Assembly (NCBI RefSeq): GCF_002858745.1
Contig: NZ_PJRO01000016.1
Location: 1 to 64,000, forward strand
Direction: 5' to 3'
DNA length: 64,000 nt
Source of the DNA: Mesorhizobium loti
GTDB lineage: Bacteria > Pseudomonadota > Alphaproteobacteria > Rhizobiales > Rhizobiaceae
Every line of letters begins with the position of its first letter. The stretch's first letter is position 1. Under the pieces are notes generated by a model. That model ran no database searches and had not been told where the DNA came from. It worked only from the letters and a program-made list of their open reading frames with translations. Position numbers and translations under genes: made by a program. Of the stretch, positions 1 to 7,425 are shown piece by piece.

Positions 1-2
1 CC

Positions 3-263
3 TGGCTGGCTTCGAACGAGCTGGCCATTGCCAAGGCCCGCACCTCGGTGATGTTCCAGGCGCCGACCGAAGCGCTCAACGCGCCACTGCAGATCGGCGA
101 GCCGGTTCTGCATTTCGACCATATCCATCATGGCGGACTGCTGCTTGTCGGCGGCGGCGTGCCGCTGCACGATGCCGACGGAACGCTGATCGGTGCGCTG
201 GGCGTGTCAGGCGGTGCCCCGGAGCAGGATGCGGCGATCGCGCGCGCGGCGACGGCCGGATAG
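3..263 (+). CDS. GlcG/HbpS-type heme-binding family protein (DUF336), C-terminal part
   Basis: The frame is open from the window edge, so the gene starts upstream and only about 86 C-terminal residues are present. The segment IAKARTSVMF, followed by GGVPLHDADGTLIGALGVSG and a short ending rich in Ala, fits the C-terminal half of the DUF336 family, where the Gly-rich GxxGVSG strand is the most conserved part. HbpS binds heme and GlcG is encoded in the glycolate operon; the specific role here cannot be told. The internal GTG/ATG at 48-53 is probably not the true start because conserved residues precede it. Confidence 0.75.
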   Translation, partial: WLASNELAIAKARTSVMFQAPTEALNAPLQIGEPVLHFDHIHHGGLLLVGGGVPLHDADGTLIGALGVSGGAPEQDAAIARAATAG

Positions 264-361
264 GGCGCCCGCCATCAGATGCCTGAACGTCTTCAGCCCG
301 CTGGTTGCGCGGCGGGCTGAAGTCTATCGGGCAAGAATTGCTTGGCGGCCAAGCGCGGCCT

Positions 362-736
362 TTACCAGCCGCCGCGCCAGACACGCTCACGCCAGCAGCG
401 CACGCGCCAGTTGCCGCGACGCCAGACACGGCGGCAGACGCGCCGCCAGCGCGGACCGTAGCCACGCGGGCCATCACGCCAGTGGTGGCGGCGCCAGCCG
501 CGATCGTCCCAGCCAGGGCGGTCGTCCCAGCCGCGGCGGTGCCAGCGGCGATGGTCGACCTGCTCGATCGTCGCCTCGGCATCGCCGTCGAGAACCGCCG
601 GTTGCGCCTGGTCGAGCTCGTCCAGGATGCCCGGGCCGGGCGCCGCGGCCAATGCCTGGGCGGGTCGTAGTGCGGAAACCATCACGGCGGCTCCGGCAAG
701 ACCGAAAGCCGACATCAGAAACTGCCGTCGTTCCAT
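362..736 (-). CDS. Small exported Arg/Trp-rich protein
   Basis: A 124-residue protein starting at ATG 736, preceded by a GGAGG ribosome site 8 bases away. The N-terminus MERRQFLMSAFGLAGAAVMV is a signal sequence with an RRQF motif, possibly Tat-type, with a likely cleavage after ALAAA. The rest is low-complexity: repeated HRRGWDDR, RRHHWRD and RRVWRRGNW segments rich in Arg, Trp and Gly. Similar short basic secreted proteins of unknown function are common in rhizobia. No enzymatic motif is visible. Very high GC creates long open frames on the other strand here; the ribosome site and signal peptide decide for this one. Confidence 0.7.
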   Translation of the reverse strand: MERRQFLMSAFGLAGAAVMVSALRPAQALAAAPGPGILDELDQAQPAVLDGDAEATIEQVDHRRWHRRGWDDRPGWDDRGWRRHHWRDGPRGYGPRWRRVCRRVWRRGNWRVRCWRERVWRGGW

Positions 737-973
737 TTGATCCTCCAACAAAAGCGTCCCTGATCCACTCAACAACGGGAACGCTGAATGGTTCCTGAAC
801 GACGATGCCGGCTTTTATGTGCCGGCGGCGCCGAGCTGCCTGAGGGGCTGCGATAATCGGTGCGCACGAACTCCTCGACCCGTCATCATCGAACACGAAG
901 ATGTCGATCCGGTCCCGGACCACGCGCTGGCCGTTGGGTGGCAGCGACTGACAGCCACAGGGCGGCTAATACA

Positions 974-1048
974 AATTCCAAGAAAGTGCGTAGCGGTTTT
1001 CCGTCCGGAATTGCGTAAAAACAAAGAGTTGGAGCGTTCTGCGCTCCC
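974..1048. repeat. Dispersed repeat family A, copy 1
   Basis: Contains the family core TTTTCCGTCCGGAATTGCGT followed by AAAACAAAGAGTTGGAGCG and a small hairpin GGAGCG-ttct-GCGCTCC. Close relatives lie at 5404, 7653, 8248, 16561, 21767, 39811, 48295 and 63956. The 737-1446 interval holds this copy and the nested inverted repeat but no supported gene. Confidence 0.75.
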
Positions 1049-1163
1049 CCGAACACAGTACACGACGCTAGCGCCAATACCGTTCATTTAAGGCTTTACC
1101 CGTCTTACCGCAGGGGGGCCCGATAGAGGGCAAGGCGGCGCTTCGTCGTCGCCTCGCTCGCGA

Positions 1164-1381
1164 TGCGTCCTTCGAGGCTCGCCCGATCGGGGTCGCGTTT
1201 GCTTTCCAGCCGGCTGCGGGCTCGCACCTCAGGATCAGGACCGTTGTGCGCTCAGGTTCTGAAGCGTCCGGAAATTCAAGTGCAGAAGAAAGCGGCACAA
1301 CGGTCCTCATCCTGAGGTGCGAGCCCGCAGAACGTTGGAACCATGGCAACAATGTCGGTTGGGCGAGCCTCGAAGGACGCA
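1164..1381. repeat. Nested imperfect palindrome (two pairs of inverted arms)
   Basis: Outer arms 1164-1184 and 1361-1381 are exact reverse complements (TGCGTCCTTCGAGGCTCGCCC). Inner arms 1214-1249 and 1295-1330 are 36 bases long with one mismatch. The whole forms a large cruciform-like structure with a ~45-base loop. There is no coding capacity that I can support. It resembles intergenic palindromic elements of rhizobial genomes. Confidence 0.8.
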
Positions 1382-1446
1382 CCAAATCGATGCAGCCTGC
1401 TTGCTCTCAACCAGGTAGCGTCGTGTACCATGTTCCTTGAAACGCC

Positions 1447-1524
1447 CTAATGCCAGAACAGCAGGATCAGGATGATGATCGGGATTGGAATACCGAGCAG
1501 CCACAAAAGAATACCACGACCCAT
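1447..1524 (-). CDS. 25-residue hydrophobic membrane miniprotein
   Basis: Reading from ATG 1524 gives a 25-residue peptide: MGRGILLWLLGIPIP followed by IIILILLFWH. It is almost entirely one membrane span with a Pro hinge. A strong ribosome site (AAGGAGGACC) lies 6 bases before the ATG, which is the main argument that it is translated. Peptides with the start MGRGILLWLLGIPIP are, as I recall, conserved among rhizobia as unnamed short proteins. Too short for default gene callers. Confidence 0.7.
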   Translation of the reverse strand: MGRGILLWLLGIPIPIIILILLFWH

Positions 1525-1595
1525 CGACAGGTCCTCCTTGCTTGGATGGCCAGTTGTTGAACCGCCCGACGGCGGCTCGGCGAAGATGGAGGTGT

Positions 1596-1880
1596 TCAGA
1601 GGGTGCGCGCGACCGGCATTCGGCCGGGAGCCGTGTCAGTCACCTGTGCCCGCCCAGGCAGCCTGATGACCGCGGCTGCCGGCTCGGCGACGGCCAGCTT
1701 GGCAGGCCTGCGGACTATTCTCCTTTGGAGAGGCTTGCGATCCGCATCCTCGCGATCGATCTCGCGCAGGGCCAGCAGCCAATGGCGTTCATGCTGGTTG
1801 GCCGGACAGCCCTCCTGCAGCCAGATCTCGCCGGCCCGAGCGCGGATGCGCGAGTAACGCTCATTGCGTCCATGATCCAT
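1596..1880 (-). CDS. DUF2934 family small protein
   Basis: A 94-residue protein from ATG 1880, with AGGAGG 6 bases upstream. Residues ~5-40 (IRARAGEIWLQEG, then HWLLALREI) match the DUF2934 pattern, a short helical motif with invariant Trp found in many rhizobial small proteins. The C-terminal half is Arg/Ala/Pro-rich and probably disordered. Function of the family is unknown. A longer upstream extension of the frame is not favoured because the ribosome site sits directly before this ATG. Confidence 0.75.
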   Translation of the reverse strand: MDHGRNERYSRIRARAGEIWLQEGCPANQHERHWLLALREIDREDADRKPLQRRIVRRPAKLAVAEPAAAVIRLPGRAQVTDTAPGRMPVARTL

Positions 1881-2021
1881 CTGAGCCTCCTGATTGTTGA
1901 TGGAGCAGCAACCGCCTGAGACGGCAATGGTTCCGAAATGTTGCAGGGGCGGCAGTCGGCAGTCGGCCGTGAATTTGCGGGCGAAGCAGGAAGGCGCAAC
2001 CGACAAGTGTCAGCGGTAGCG

Positions 2022-2321
2022 CTATTTTTCCTGCAACATACTGAGCTGGGCGCCGTCGCTCTGGACGGTTGCGCCGGAACCGGGCAGCCGCAAGGCGGCT
2101 GCGGGGTTTTCGCCCTTGTCGAATTCAATGACGGCGCCGACGGCCAGGGTGGCATGCAGCACCGCTTTTTCGATGCCCGGCAACGGCACGTTCTGGAAGC
2201 GGCCGGTGCGCCGGATCGTCGTCGCGATCGCCGACACGTTGACATAGCCCGAGGCGGCCTTGGCTTCGATGACGGCATCCCAGGCTTCGCTGAGCAGCCG
2301 AGCTGGAAGGGGACGTTTCAT
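2022..2321 (-). CDS. Hypothetical protein
   Basis: A 99-residue protein; start chosen at ATG 2321 because AAAGGAA lies 6 bases before it (an upstream in-frame ATG at 2342 is the alternative). The N-terminal half, AWDAVIEAKAASGYVNVSAI and ATTIRRTG, has the look of a helix-turn-helix (amphipathic helix, turn, Arg-rich helix), and ends with VQSDGAQLSMLQEK. I do not recognise a family. It is transcribed divergently from the ribbon-helix-helix-like gene at 2567. Confidence 0.55.
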   Translation of the reverse strand: MKRPLPARLLSEAWDAVIEAKAASGYVNVSAIATTIRRTGRFQNVPLPGIEKAVLHATLAVGAVIEFDKGENPAAALRLPGSGATVQSDGAQLSMLQEK

Positions 2322-2434
2322 GGTCCGATTCCTTTCTTTCATGAGCAAGGCGGAATAGTGCGCCCAACAACGGCGCAACACAACCCAAAATCGAAATTAT
2401 CTTAATAAAATCATGTAGTTAGTATATTGCACGG

Positions 2435-2440
2435 TATAAT
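2435..2440 (+). promoter_or_regulatory. Candidate -10 (TATAAT) in AT-rich divergent spacer
   Basis: The spacer 2322-2566 is strikingly AT-rich compared with its surroundings and contains a perfect TATAAT with near-symmetric flanks (TATATT-gcacgg-TATAATATA). No good -35 at the right distance was found, so this may be an operator for one of the two flanking small regulators rather than a standard sigma-70 promoter. Confidence 0.35.
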
Positions 2441-2566
2441 ATATCTGTGCCGGCTGCTGACTGTGTGCAGATTCCACTTGCAGCCTGGAAACAGTGATCT
2501 ATGTATTTAGCACAGTGTATGTCACTTACTCATTTTTGGCTTGAAAGGACGCGCAGGGGGGCTGGC

Positions 2567-2797
2567 ATGGCGGATCTTGAAAGGGCCGAACGGCTGCAGA
2601 TCATGTTGAGCGCCGAGGAGCTCGAAGCCCTCGAAAACTGGCGCTACGAAAAGCGCATGCCCTCGCGTGCAGCCGCAATCCGCGAATTGCTGCGAATGGG
2701 GCTGGCGGCCGAAGGCATGCTGGTCAGCGGCCAGGGCATCAAATCCCGTGAATTCGGCGTGCTGTCGGGCAACGGCGAAGAGGGAAGCGCGGACTGA
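2567..2797 (+). CDS. Ribbon-helix-helix-like DNA-binding protein
   Basis: A 76-residue protein starting at ATG 2567 after a G-rich ribosome site. Residues ~8-45 (RLQIMLSAEELEALENWRY, then MPSRAAAIRELLRMGL) fit a CopG/Arc-type fold: one basic beta strand followed by two helices, the second with the SRAAAIRELLR pattern. Such proteins bind DNA as dimers, often as antitoxins or autoregulators, but no toxin gene is adjacent. A more upstream start at 2501 would add an atypical extension. Confidence 0.65.
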   Translation: MADLERAERLQIMLSAEELEALENWRYEKRMPSRAAAIRELLRMGLAAEGMLVSGQGIKSREFGVLSGNGEEGSAD

Positions 2798-2923
2798 GCC
2801 GCGTCGCCGTTTTCCTCCGCCGGCCGGAGCGCATTGCGTTCCGAGCGACCGGCAATGTCGCCGATGACACAGGATGGAGCGGTGATTGCCAGCATCCTTC
2901 CCGAAAAAACGGAGGAGGATGTC

Positions 2924-3814
2924 ATGAGGTGCATTCGCAGCCTTGTCATGATCTTGGTTCTGCTGGTGCAGCCGGTGGTGGCCGTTGCCAGGGAAATACC
3001 CGTGCCGAGCCAGGCCGAATGGGCGGATGCCAAGAAAAGCGTCGACCTGCCGAACGGCCAGACAATCGCCTATGTCGAGATGGGCGATACGCAAGGCAAA
3101 CCGCTGCTGCTCATCCATGGCTACACCGACAACAGCCGCAGCTGGTCGCTCGTGGCGCCCTTTCTGAAAGCGCGGCACGTCTTCGCCATCGATCTGCGCG
3201 GCCATGGCAAATCCGCCGCGCCGGATTGCTGCTACGCCATCACCGACCTGGCCAACGATGCATCGCTGTTCCTCGACGCGGTCGGCGTGAACAAGGCCGA
3301 CGTCGTCGGCCATTCGCTGGGCTCGATGACGGCGCAGATGCTGTCGGCGACGCATCCCGAAAAGGTCGATCACCTGGTGCTGGTTTCGTCATCGCTGAAA
3401 CCCGGCGGCGGGCCGGGCTCATGGCTGTGGGACAACATCATGCCGCTGCAGCCGCCCATCGACCCGAACGGCAAGTTCATGACCGACTGGTACTGGAACC
3501 CCAACCCGGTCGACACCGGCTATATCGAGCGCGAGCGGGCCGAAAGCGCCGCGGTGCCGATCAAGGTGTGGCGCGGCGTGCTGTGGGGCCTGTCGGCCTA
3601 CGACTTCAGCAATCTCGCCCCGACGATCAAGGCGCCGATGCTGATCTTCTGGGGCGACCAGGATCAGCTGTTCGACGCCAAGCACCAGGACGCGCTGAAG
3701 AAAGCCTATCCATCCGCACAATTCGAAGCTTTCACTGGGGCCGGCCACAACATGTTCTGGGAGTTCCCGGAAAAGGTGGCGACGTCGCTGGATGGGTTTC
3801 TGGGGAAACCGTGA
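2924..3814 (+). CDS. Exported alpha/beta hydrolase
   Basis: A 296-residue protein; ATG 2924 is preceded by GGAGGAGGATG. Residues 1-22 are a signal peptide ending at AVA. The alpha/beta-hydrolase fold is clear: oxyanion-loop LLLIHGY at 61-67, IDLRGHGKS at 89-97, nucleophile elbow VVGHSLG with Ser131, acid in WGDQDQ (Asp247), and catalytic His275 in GAGHNMF. The triad is complete. Sequence type suggests an esterase or epoxide-hydrolase-like carboxylic ester hydrolase acting in the periplasm; the substrate is unknown. It stands alone, with no operon partner. Confidence 0.85.
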   Translation: MRCIRSLVMILVLLVQPVVAVAREIPVPSQAEWADAKKSVDLPNGQTIAYVEMGDTQGKPLLLIHGYTDNSRSWSLVAPFLKARHVFAIDLRGHGKSAAPDCCYAITDLANDASLFLDAVGVNKADVVGHSLGSMTAQMLSATHPEKVDHLVLVSSSLKPGGGPGSWLWDNIMPLQPPIDPNGKFMTDWYWNPNPVDTGYIERERAESAAVPIKVWRGVLWGLSAYDFSNLAPTIKAPMLIFWGDQDQLFDAKHQDALKKAYPSAQFEAFTGAGHNMFWEFPEKVATSLDGFLGKP

Positions 3815-3977
3815 AGGAGGCCACTGCCCGCTTCCGGCGGTTTCGGCTCATGTTCCTGATGTCGCCATTGCATTGATCGGGAACTCCGCTCCTTGCAGCG
3901 GATCGGTCCACCACTTCTGGCTTGCATGCCAGGTAAGCGCGCGCGATGCTTGTTCCTGCTCTGGGGAGGGCTTGGGG

Positions 3978-4451
3978 ATGAAGCGTTTTGTCGCAATACT
4001 TGCGCTGTTGTTGGTCGCCGGCTGTCAAACACCGTATCAAGACATGGGTCTTATGGGCGGAGTGACCGCAGCGCCGATAGGCGGCGACGTGTATCGAATA
4101 TCGGCGCGAGGGAATGGCTACACCGATCCGACCCTCATTCAGGACTATGTGCTCCTGAAAGCTGCTGAAACGACGTTACAGGCCGGCAAGACTCATTTCG
4201 TAATCCTGGGCAGTCAGGATGCCAGTCGCCAGGAGTTCGGCCAGACACAGGGCGTTATGCAAACCAATGTCTATGGCAACACCGCTTTCACGACCTACAC
4301 GCCGGGCAGCACCTACCAGATCGTCAAGCCAGGTCAGGATTTGATGATAAAGATCGGAAATCTGACTGGACCGAACAACTTCGGTGCCTTCGATGCCAAT
4401 CAGGTCTTCAATGCAATCAATCCGCGCGTCAACCGACCTAAAAAATCTTAG
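3978..4451 (+). CDS. Lipoprotein (CC0125/CC1285-like)
   Basis: A 157-residue protein starting at ATG 3978 (GGGGAGGG upstream). Signal sequence MKRFVAILALLLVAGC has a lipobox LVAGC, so Cys16 should be lipidated. The mature part has GGDVYRISARGNGYTDPTLI then DYVLLKAAETTLQAG and HFVILGS, a pattern of the CC0125/CC1285 lipoprotein family in alphaproteobacteria. The function of that family is unknown. It ends convergently against the gene at 4477. Confidence 0.75.
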   Translation: MKRFVAILALLLVAGCQTPYQDMGLMGGVTAAPIGGDVYRISARGNGYTDPTLIQDYVLLKAAETTLQAGKTHFVILGSQDASRQEFGQTQGVMQTNVYGNTAFTTYTPGSTYQIVKPGQDLMIKIGNLTGPNNFGAFDANQVFNAINPRVNRPKKS

Positions 4452-4476
4452 TTCCGATCTTCTTGTTCCCGCCCAC

Positions 4477-4878
4477 TCACGCCGCCCGTATCGCCGCGAT
4501 CTGGCTGTCGATGGCCGCCTTGCGGGTGGGCACGTCCATGTGGGCGTCGGCGTAGTCGAGCAGGTCGCGCTCGGCTTCGAGGGTGCCGATCAGGCGTTCG
4601 CGCTGATCGGGCGAGCTGGCCGCGAGCGCGTTGCGGGCCGTCTCGTTCCTCGCCTTGGCGATTGCGCAGGCGTCATGATGGAAGCGGGCGTGGTCGGCGC
4701 AGGCGTCGAGCGCGCGCTGGAACGACCAGTGGCGGTCGCGGCAGCCGATCCAGGCGATGAAGGACGGGCCGTCCTTGGTGATGGTGCGTTCGTGCGCGCC
4801 GTCAATGGTGACCAGCCAGCGGTTCTCGCCGGATTTGCGGAAAACCAGGCCGCCGGTGGCATCGATGTGGCTGGACAT
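4477..4878 (-). CDS. Hypothetical protein under a TCACRN3YGTGA-type operator
   Basis: A 133-residue protein; start taken at ATG 4878 because GGAGGGG lies 6 bases ahead (two nearer in-frame ATGs are worse placed). The protein begins MSSHIDATGGLVFRKSGENR, is rich in Asp/Ala/His, has HHDACAIAKARNETARNALA and ends in an alpha-helical tail. No signal peptide, no recognised domain. Its promoter carries two palindromes of the kind also found in front of the XRE repressor gene at 6814-7134, so it may belong to the same regulon. Confidence 0.6.
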   Translation of the reverse strand: MSSHIDATGGLVFRKSGENRWLVTIDGAHERTITKDGPSFIAWIGCRDRHWSFQRALDACADHARFHHDACAIAKARNETARNALAASSPDQRERLIGTLEAERDLLDYADAHMDVPTRKAAIDSQIAAIRAA

Positions 4879-4910
4879 ATCCATCCCCTCCATTGGGATG
4901 GAAAGAACTA

Positions 4911-4961
4911 TCACGTTACGTGAATTTATCAATCATAAAATTCACATTGTGTGAATATCAA
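4911..4961 (-). promoter_or_regulatory. Promoter with two TCACRN3YGTGA operators
   Basis: On the minus strand TTGATA (4956-4961) and TTATGA (4933-4938) are separated by 17 bases. The spacer is almost entirely the palindrome TTCACA-n3-TGTGAA (4941-4955). A second palindrome, TCACG-TTA-CGTGA (4911-4923), lies just downstream of the -10; the centres are 31 bp (three helical turns) apart. This is a typical repressor arrangement. A related site lies at 7180-7192. Confidence 0.6.
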
Positions 4962-5103
4962 TAAGGCCTGCCTTTCCGCTGCCGGCTGCGACAGCCCCTG
5001 CCACCGGCAGCGCCACGCCCCTCCATTTCATGGCGAGGCCCGGCGACCTCAATGCAATCGGATGGGGCCGCTGAAGTGATCAGCCGAAGCGCGTTCTTCG
5101 GCG

Positions 5104-5329
5104 TTCCGGCATGTATCCCCGACCGTTCGCTCCGCTCCCTGCGAGGTCGAGGATGACAACTTCCTTTTCCGCCTTGCTAACAATCAGTGCCAAGATGCAA
5201 GAAGACGCAGGCAATTGAATCATGCAAAATGCCAACGTAGACAGTTGGCACCGGCCACTTATGCAGCCAGTCATCCTCGACCTCGCAGCGACCGTAGGGA
5301 GTGGAGAGTGTTGGGGATCCATGCCGGAA
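5104..5329. repeat. Dispersed repeat family C, inverted pair
   Basis: Left arm 5104-5157 and right arm 5270-5329 are imperfect inverted copies sharing TTCCGGCATG, ATCCCCGAC and GAGGTCGAGGATGAC. The same pair recurs at 38521-38766. The ~110-base centre is unrelated between the two loci. The 4879-5623 interval otherwise has only the operators above and a family A copy. Confidence 0.75.
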
Positions 5330-5403
5330 CATCGATGCCGGCAAAGCGGCTCAGACCCGACTCATTCCCGCCGGGCCAGATCGCCCCGCGCCTTGGCGGC
5401 CTG

Positions 5404-5490
5404 GAGCAATGCCAGGAAAAGCGCGTAGCGGTTATCCGTCCGGAATTGTTCAAAACCTAAGGGCTAAAGCGTTTCCGAAAACCATGCTCT
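5404..5490. repeat. Dispersed repeat family A, degenerate copy
   Basis: Recognisable by CCAGGAAAAGCGCGTAGCGG, TCCGTCCGGAATTG and AAAGCGTTTCCG; more diverged than the other copies. Confidence 0.65.
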
Positions 5491-5623
5491 TGCGAAGCCG
5501 CGTTGGCGAGACAGGACGGCGGCGACAAGACAGGACGGCACACGAAACAAGTGGAGACACCCCACCCTCTTGCGACAAATCGGAAAGGCTCAAGAAAAAG
5601 CCCGCGCGAGGCGGGCTCCCGGA

Positions 5624-6364
5624 TCACTTCGAAATCAACAGATGCACGAATTCGGCTCTTAGCCTTTGCCCGGAATCGCCCGACGCATCCGCCAGGACCT
5701 GAAAGAGCTTCTGGAACATCTCACAGGCGCGCGGATTTTCGGACCCGGTTGCGGCCATCTCCTGCATCTCCGCCATGGTTCCGCCGCTCGCGACAAATTG
5801 CGCCGCCACGGTTTTCCAGTCATCCGGCGTCACCGCGCCGATATCCACCGGCGCCCTTTCGCCGGCGCCCTGGGCCCGCACGACAGCGGCATTGAACCGA
5901 TCGACGGAAGCGCCGTAGGTTTCATACTTCGCCTGCATCGCCGGGGTCATGGTGTCCGCCATGATCCAGCCGGCGCAATCCTGCGGCGTTTCATTCGCCT
6001 TCACCAGCTCGAGCAGATCCGTCTTGGCCTGCAGCACGCTCTGGACCAAAGCAGGGTCCGCCTTCCGCACGGAAGCGGCATGGCGGAGCCGGATATCGGC
6101 CAGGCTTTTCGTCGAGAAAGCGGCCGTCTCGTCGGCGCTTCGGCCTTCATTGGCAAGGGCCACATATTCAGCCATGAATTTCTCATATTCGGCGGGAAGC
6201 GCCTCTTTCAGTGCCTTGAGAAAAGTGAGCCCCGATTTGTCGACGTCGGCTTCCACGCCAGCCACCGTGACAGCCGGCTGTTTCACGAAGCGCGAATAAG
6301 CTCCGGATATGGCAAAACCAGCAACCGCAACCAGAAAAACGACAACGATCTTCCAAGGTTTCAT
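5624..6364 (-). CDS. Hypothetical membrane-anchored protein
   Basis: A 246-residue protein; ATG 6364 follows GGGGGAAT. Residues ~4-24 (WKIVVVFLVAVAGFAISGAY) form an uncleaved signal anchor; the remainder should be periplasmic. It is helical with PALVQSVLQAKTDLLELVKA, one Cys in TPQDCAGWIM and another in PRACEMFQKLFQVLA, which could pair. No family recognised. It is flanked by repeats on both sides and has no evident operon partner. Confidence 0.6.
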   Translation of the reverse strand: MKPWKIVVVFLVAVAGFAISGAYSRFVKQPAVTVAGVEADVDKSGLTFLKALKEALPAEYEKFMAEYVALANEGRSADETAAFSTKSLADIRLRHAASVRKADPALVQSVLQAKTDLLELVKANETPQDCAGWIMADTMTPAMQAKYETYGASVDRFNAAVVRAQGAGERAPVDIGAVTPDDWKTVAAQFVASGGTMAEMQEMAATGSENPRACEMFQKLFQVLADASGDSGQRLRAEFVHLLISK

Positions 6365-6380
6365 CGATTCCCCCACTGGA

Positions 6381-6474
6381 GCGCCACGTGTCTGTCAAGA
6401 CCCGCAAAGGCCGCTCCACCCTTTTGACAACAAGCGCCGCGTGTCCATCAGGACGCGCAAAGGACGCTCCACCC
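6381..6474. repeat. Tandem 41-bp direct repeat, related to the element at 20367
   Basis: Copies 6381-6421 and 6434-6474 agree at about 35 of 41 positions and are 53 bp apart in register. Each contains GCGCCnCGTGTC, CGCAAAGG and CGCTCCACCC. The second copy is the reverse complement of the element at 20367-20406 (GAGCGTCCTTTGCGCGTCC). It lies in the 5' region of the gene at 5624-6364. Confidence 0.7.
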
Positions 6475-6665
6475 ACAAATTGATGCGTCGGCACTTTCCG
6501 GAAATCGTTGCCGATTTTCGGACCCATGCGTCTGGCCGGCCGCGACATGATCAGCTTTTCCGCCATCCCACAAGAAGAGTATAAGTTCTTGTTTCGTTCT
6601 TGACAAGCAGCACAGGAATTGGTTCCTAATACCGGCTCCAATCAGGAGTGCAGCGGGTGGGTGGA

Positions 6666-6929
6666 ATGGATGCAAAGCTGGACGCCGACGGCCATCTGAA
6701 ACGGGTGGCCTGCCAACTCTACACGCAGCTGCCCGAAGACAAGCGCGAGGCGCTGCTGGTGCTGCGTTACGTGCGCCAGATCATCTTCTGCCTGGGCGAA
6801 GACTGGGAAGCGGTCACTCGCTCTGCGCCGATCCTGCCTTTTGCGGGCGATCGGAAAGGTCGGGCAGAATCTCCAACATCTTTGCGGGTAATCCAGACCG
6901 GTCGCCAAGATACAGCCAATCCAGAGTGA
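6666..6929 (+). CDS. Small hypothetical protein overlapping the XRE gene tail-to-tail
   Basis: An 87-residue protein from ATG 6666 after GGGTGGGTGGA. MDAKLDADGHLKRVACQLYT then QLPEDKREALLVLRYVRQII is a compact helical region, plausibly a small DNA-associated or adaptor protein; no named family recognised. The last ~38 residues are antisense to the end of the XRE repressor gene. Such overlap makes the C-terminus less certain than the N-terminal half. Confidence 0.5.
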   Translation: MDAKLDADGHLKRVACQLYTQLPEDKREALLVLRYVRQIIFCLGEDWEAVTRSAPILPFAGDRKGRAESPTSLRVIQTGRQDTANPE

Positions 6930-7134
6930 TGCCCGTCTTCGACTGGATGGCGATCGCCACGTCGAGATCCGGGCGCCGCAGACCTTTCAGATAGTTGTTG
7001 AGCGCCGGCTGGCTGATGCCGATCAGCTGGGCAAAGGACGTCTGGTTGCGCTGCAGCGCCTTGAGCAGCGCCGCCAGCCGCATCGCTATGTCTTGATTGG
7101 AACGCCCGCCATCAGCCATGGCCTTTTCTGCCAT
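6814..7134 (-). CDS. XRE-family repressor-like regulator
   Basis: A 106-residue protein (GTG at 7140 is an alternative start, ATG 7119 another). Residues ~18-70 form a Cro/C1-type helix-turn-helix: MRLAALLKALQRNQTSFAQL then IGISQPALNNYLKGLRRPDL, followed by VAIAIQSKTGITLDWLYLGD, the usual XRE tail. It lies divergent to the phage-like operon at 7426-9764, with a promoter and TCACAN3TGTGA palindrome between them, which is the classical place of a phage-type repressor. It probably represses both itself and the operon, and perhaps the gene at 4477. Confidence 0.85.
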   Translation of the reverse strand: MAEKAMADGGRSNQDIAMRLAALLKALQRNQTSFAQLIGISQPALNNYLKGLRRPDLDVAIAIQSKTGITLDWLYLGDRSGLPAKMLEILPDLSDRPQKAGSAQSE

Positions 7135-7168
7135 AGTCACGCCGTGAAAAGAATTAACGCATAGGGGC

Positions 7169-7196
7169 TTGCCAAAAATTCACATACTGTGATATT
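7169..7196 (+). promoter_or_regulatory. Promoter/operator of the XRE-controlled operon
   Basis: TTGCCA (7169-7174) and GATATT (7191-7196) are 16 bases apart, the latter preceded by TGT (extended -10). The palindrome TCACA-tac-TGTGA (7180-7192) overlaps the -10. The same 13-bp architecture occurs twice at 4911-4955. It sits ~46 bp upstream of the repressor start on the other strand, so one bound dimer could block both directions. Confidence 0.55.
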
Positions 7197-7316
7197 TGGA
7201 ATGATGAACAGCGCCCCCTGGCGACGGTGACCCCACCAGCCGCCAAGCGCCACAACGCAGATTTTTGCCATGCGCCGCACCGCCGGCGCCTCGCCATCCG
7301 CGGCCCTGTCGCGGAG

Positions 7317-7361
7317 GCCGACGCCTGGGCAGGTCTCCCCTCCCGCCGCCCGGGCGTCGGC
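7317..7361 (+). promoter_or_regulatory. Strong leader hairpin upstream of the operon
   Basis: Arms 7317-7330 (GCCGACGCCTGGGC) and 7348-7361 (GCCCGGGCGTCGGC) pair with a single G-T wobble around a 17-base loop. It lies in the ~230-base leader between promoter and first gene. No U-tract follows, so it is not a plain intrinsic terminator; it may be a pause or antitermination site, relevant because the operon ends with a NusG-like gene. Confidence 0.5.
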
Positions 7362-7425
7362 TGCCTCTTCCCCGTGAGCGGCCGGCCCGAACGGCCCAGA
7401 GCCTGAACAACGAGGAGTTCCGCCT

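Noticed and set aside
819..1091. Short overlapping frames on both strands near repeat A copy 1
   Set aside because: Each is partly the translation of the dispersed repeat; no ribosome site and no conservation signal.
7270..7377. 35-codon leader peptide (MRRTAGASPSAAL...) before the phage-like operon
   Set aside because: No ribosome site; Pro/Ser/Ala-rich sequence is explained by the GC hairpin it spans.
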